Below are positions 62,585 through 64,000 of a stretch of DNA of 64,000 bases, one piece after another (the stretch's first letter is position 1; the number at the start of each line of letters is the position of its first letter). The position numbers were made by a program, and so were the translations under genes. Below the pieces are notes generated by a model. That model saw only the letters and a list, made by a program, of their open reading frames with translations, ran no database searches and was not told where the DNA came from. This DNA is from Bacteroidota bacterium (GTDB lineage Bacteria; Bacteroidota; Bacteroidia; AKYH767-A; OLB10), in the NCBI GenBank assembly GCA_023251535.1, contig JAHEYP010000001.1, positions 210,178 to 274,177 on the forward strand, written 5' to 3'.

Positions 62585-64000
62585 TGAATGAAAATACCAA
62601 GAGGAGCATACTACTCCCATTTATCTTAGGCATTGTATTAGCAGGCGGAATTTTTATTGGGAGCAAATTAGTAGTTCCACAAAAGAAATCGTCGTACAAT
62701 AAAATTTCTGATGTACTCGATTATATTCAGCAAGAATATGTCGACACCATCAATCGTGATCAGCTAACCGATAAATCGATCGAGAAAATTCTCGAACAAT
62801 TAGATCCCCATTCTGCTTACATTCCTGCGTCTGAATTACAAGCAGCTAACGAACCATTAGAAGGAAACTTCGAAGGGATCGGAATTGAATTCCATTTGCA
62901 GGAAGATTCGATCATGGTGGTAAGCGCGATTCCCGGTGGACCTAGTGAACAAGTAGGACTGATGGCCGGCGACAGAATCGTACAAGTTGACGGAAAAACT
63001 GTGGTAGGAAAAGACATCAACAACGAAAAAGTAATGAAGTTGTTGAGAGGAAAGGGCGGCTCGAAAGTGAAAGTAGGAATCTATCGCCGTGGACATGCAT
63101 CCTTGATGCCATTCACTATTACTAGAGGAAAAATTCCGATTTATAGTATCGAAGTAGCATACATGGTAAATGCAAACACTGGCTATATTAAACTTAGTCG
63201 CTTTGCAGCAACAACCTACGATGAATTCATGAAAGCTGCCGAAAGCCTCGAAGCAAAAGGCATGAAGCAAATGATTCTCGATTTACGTGGAAATCCAGGA
63301 GGATATTTAGATGCAGCAACAGCTATCGCTGATGAATTTTTAGCAGGAAAAAAACTGATTGTTTACACGCAAGGGAAAGCTCGTCCGAGGACTGAATACA
63401 ACGCACATGTTGACGGCACTTTTGAAACAGGAAAAGTTGTTGTACTTGTTGATGAAGGATCTGCTTCGGCATCTGAAATTTTATCGGGCGCATTACAAGA
63501 CTGGGATCGTGCTACTATCGTAGGACGACGAAGCTTCGGAAAAGGATTAGTACAAGAACAAACTCCTTTCCCTGATGGATCAGCTGTGCGATTAACAATT
63601 GCTCGCTATTATACTCCTACAGGAAGAAGTATCCAGAAACCTTATCAGAAAGGGGTTGAAGCATATGAAGAAGAAGTTTATGATCGTGTAAAACATGGAG
63701 AGCTATTATCGAAAGACAGCATTCACTTTGTTGACTCGTTAAAATACAAAACACCAGGCGGTAAAATTGTTTATGGTGGCGGAGGAATTATGCCCGATGT
63801 ATTTGTGCCGATGGACACTACCTATGAAAGCGATTATCTCAATAAAGTATTCGGCTTAGGACTCATCAATCAGTTTGCGTATGATTATGTCGATCAAAAT
63901 CGATCGATGATTTCATCGTACACTAACGCTATGGATTACCGAAAACGTTTTATGGTTGACGATAAGATGTTCAATGCATTTATAGCTTTCGCTGAAAAGA
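62581..64000 (+). CDS. S41 family C-terminal processing peptidase (3' end outside window)
   Basis: The frame runs to the end of the window, so the protein is incomplete (473 residues visible). N-terminal signal anchor at about 10-28 (LLPFILGIVLAGGIFIG), an N-terminal helical region with QLDPHSAYIPA, then a PDZ domain (about 80-170, NFEGIGIEF, GLMAGDRIVQVDG), and the protease core with DLRGNPGGYL, VDEGSASASEILSGAL (catalytic Ser) and GRRSFGKGLVQ (catalytic Lys). Ser-Lys dyad complete. It degrades or processes periplasmic proteins from the C-terminus. The start is ATG 62581 or 62584; 62581 gives a 4-base overlap with the deaminase gene. Confidence 0.95.
   Translation, partial: MMNENTKRSILLPFILGIVLAGGIFIGSKLVVPQKKSSYNKISDVLDYIQQEYVDTINRDQLTDKSIEKILEQLDPHSAYIPASELQAANEPLEGNFEGIGIEFHLQEDSIMVVSAIPGGPSEQVGLMAGDRIVQVDGKTVVGKDINNEKVMKLLRGKGGSKVKVGIYRRGHASLMPFTITRGKIPIYSIEVAYMVNANTGYIKLSRFAATTYDEFMKAAESLEAKGMKQMILDLRGNPGGYLDAATAIADEFLAGKKLIVYTQGKARPRTEYNAHVDGTFETGKVVVLVDEGSASASEILSGALQDWDRATIVGRRSFGKGLVQEQTPFPDGSAVRLTIARYYTPTGRSIQKPYQKGVEAYEEEVYDRVKHGELLSKDSIHFVDSLKYKTPGGKIVYGGGGIMPDVFVPMDTTYESDYLNKVFGLGLINQFAYDYVDQNRSMISSYTNAMDYRKRFMVDDKMFNAFIAFAEK

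Overview
The window is chromosomal DNA from a member of the Bacteroidota, probably an aerobic, possibly gliding, environmental lineage. The evidence is: many exported proteins with type IX secretion (T9SS) C-terminal sorting domains, a gliding-motility-associated (CHU_C-type) C-terminus, a GldB homologue, a b558-type succinate dehydrogenase operon, AT-rich DNA, few Shine-Dalgarno sequences, and about twenty copies of the Bacteroidota -7 promoter box TAnnTTTG just upstream of genes. I see no rRNA, tRNA, CRISPR array, prophage or intact insertion sequence.

Layout. 1-9.6 kb: 3' end of a large PKD/FN3 adhesin-like gene, an orphan histidine kinase, gpmI, an outer-membrane barrel, mfd, and a SET-domain methyltransferase with a histone-H1-like tail, flanked on both sides by two tiny paralogous membrane-protein genes too short for ordinary gene calling. 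9.6-11.1 kb: a CLC-F type fluoride exporter behind a recognisable fluoride riboswitch. 11-12.7 kb: repeat-rich decayed DNA with a lipoprotein and a gene remnant. 12.7-16.7 kb: a DUF4476 protein and korAB (2-oxoacid:ferredoxin oxidoreductase). 16.8-23.2 kb: a tandem pair of T9SS propeller-like proteins with an orphan sorting domain between them, dispersed repeats, and a TIG-domain protein. 23.4-30.8 kb: nadE, a repeat-like structured stretch, a divergent porT-like/gldB pair with overlapping start codons, a metallo-hydrolase and a desaturase. 30.9-43.3 kb (mostly minus strand): polyprenyl synthase, sugar epimerase, rmlA, an RND/MMPL exporter, a radical SAM protein, a 1235-residue T9SS type B protein, a YiiX-like hydrolase and an Xaa-Pro aminopeptidase. 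43.6-47.3 kb: sdhCAB. 47.4-56 kb: a Kazal inhibitor, a second tandem pair of T9SS propeller proteins behind two 25-bp direct repeats, a large Asp-box protein and a LamG protein. 56-64 kb: AcpH-like phosphodiesterase, gcvP, a UbiA-like membrane protein, an outer-membrane barrel, dCMP deaminase and the start of an S41 peptidase.

How it works together: central metabolism (gpmI, korAB, sdhCAB, gcvP, nadE) alternates with cell-envelope and secreted proteins. The accessory parts are the two tandem propeller pairs, the repeat islands at 11-12.6, 18.3, 20.2-20.5 and 25.2-25.5 kb, and the SET/small-protein cluster. The most unusual observations are the fluoride riboswitch whose 3' strand can pair with the sequence directly before the exporter start codon, the apparent replacement of a sorting domain in one propeller gene, the small-protein pair around the SET gene, the promoter-adjacent direct repeats at 48.05 kb, and the frequency of apparently leaderless genes.
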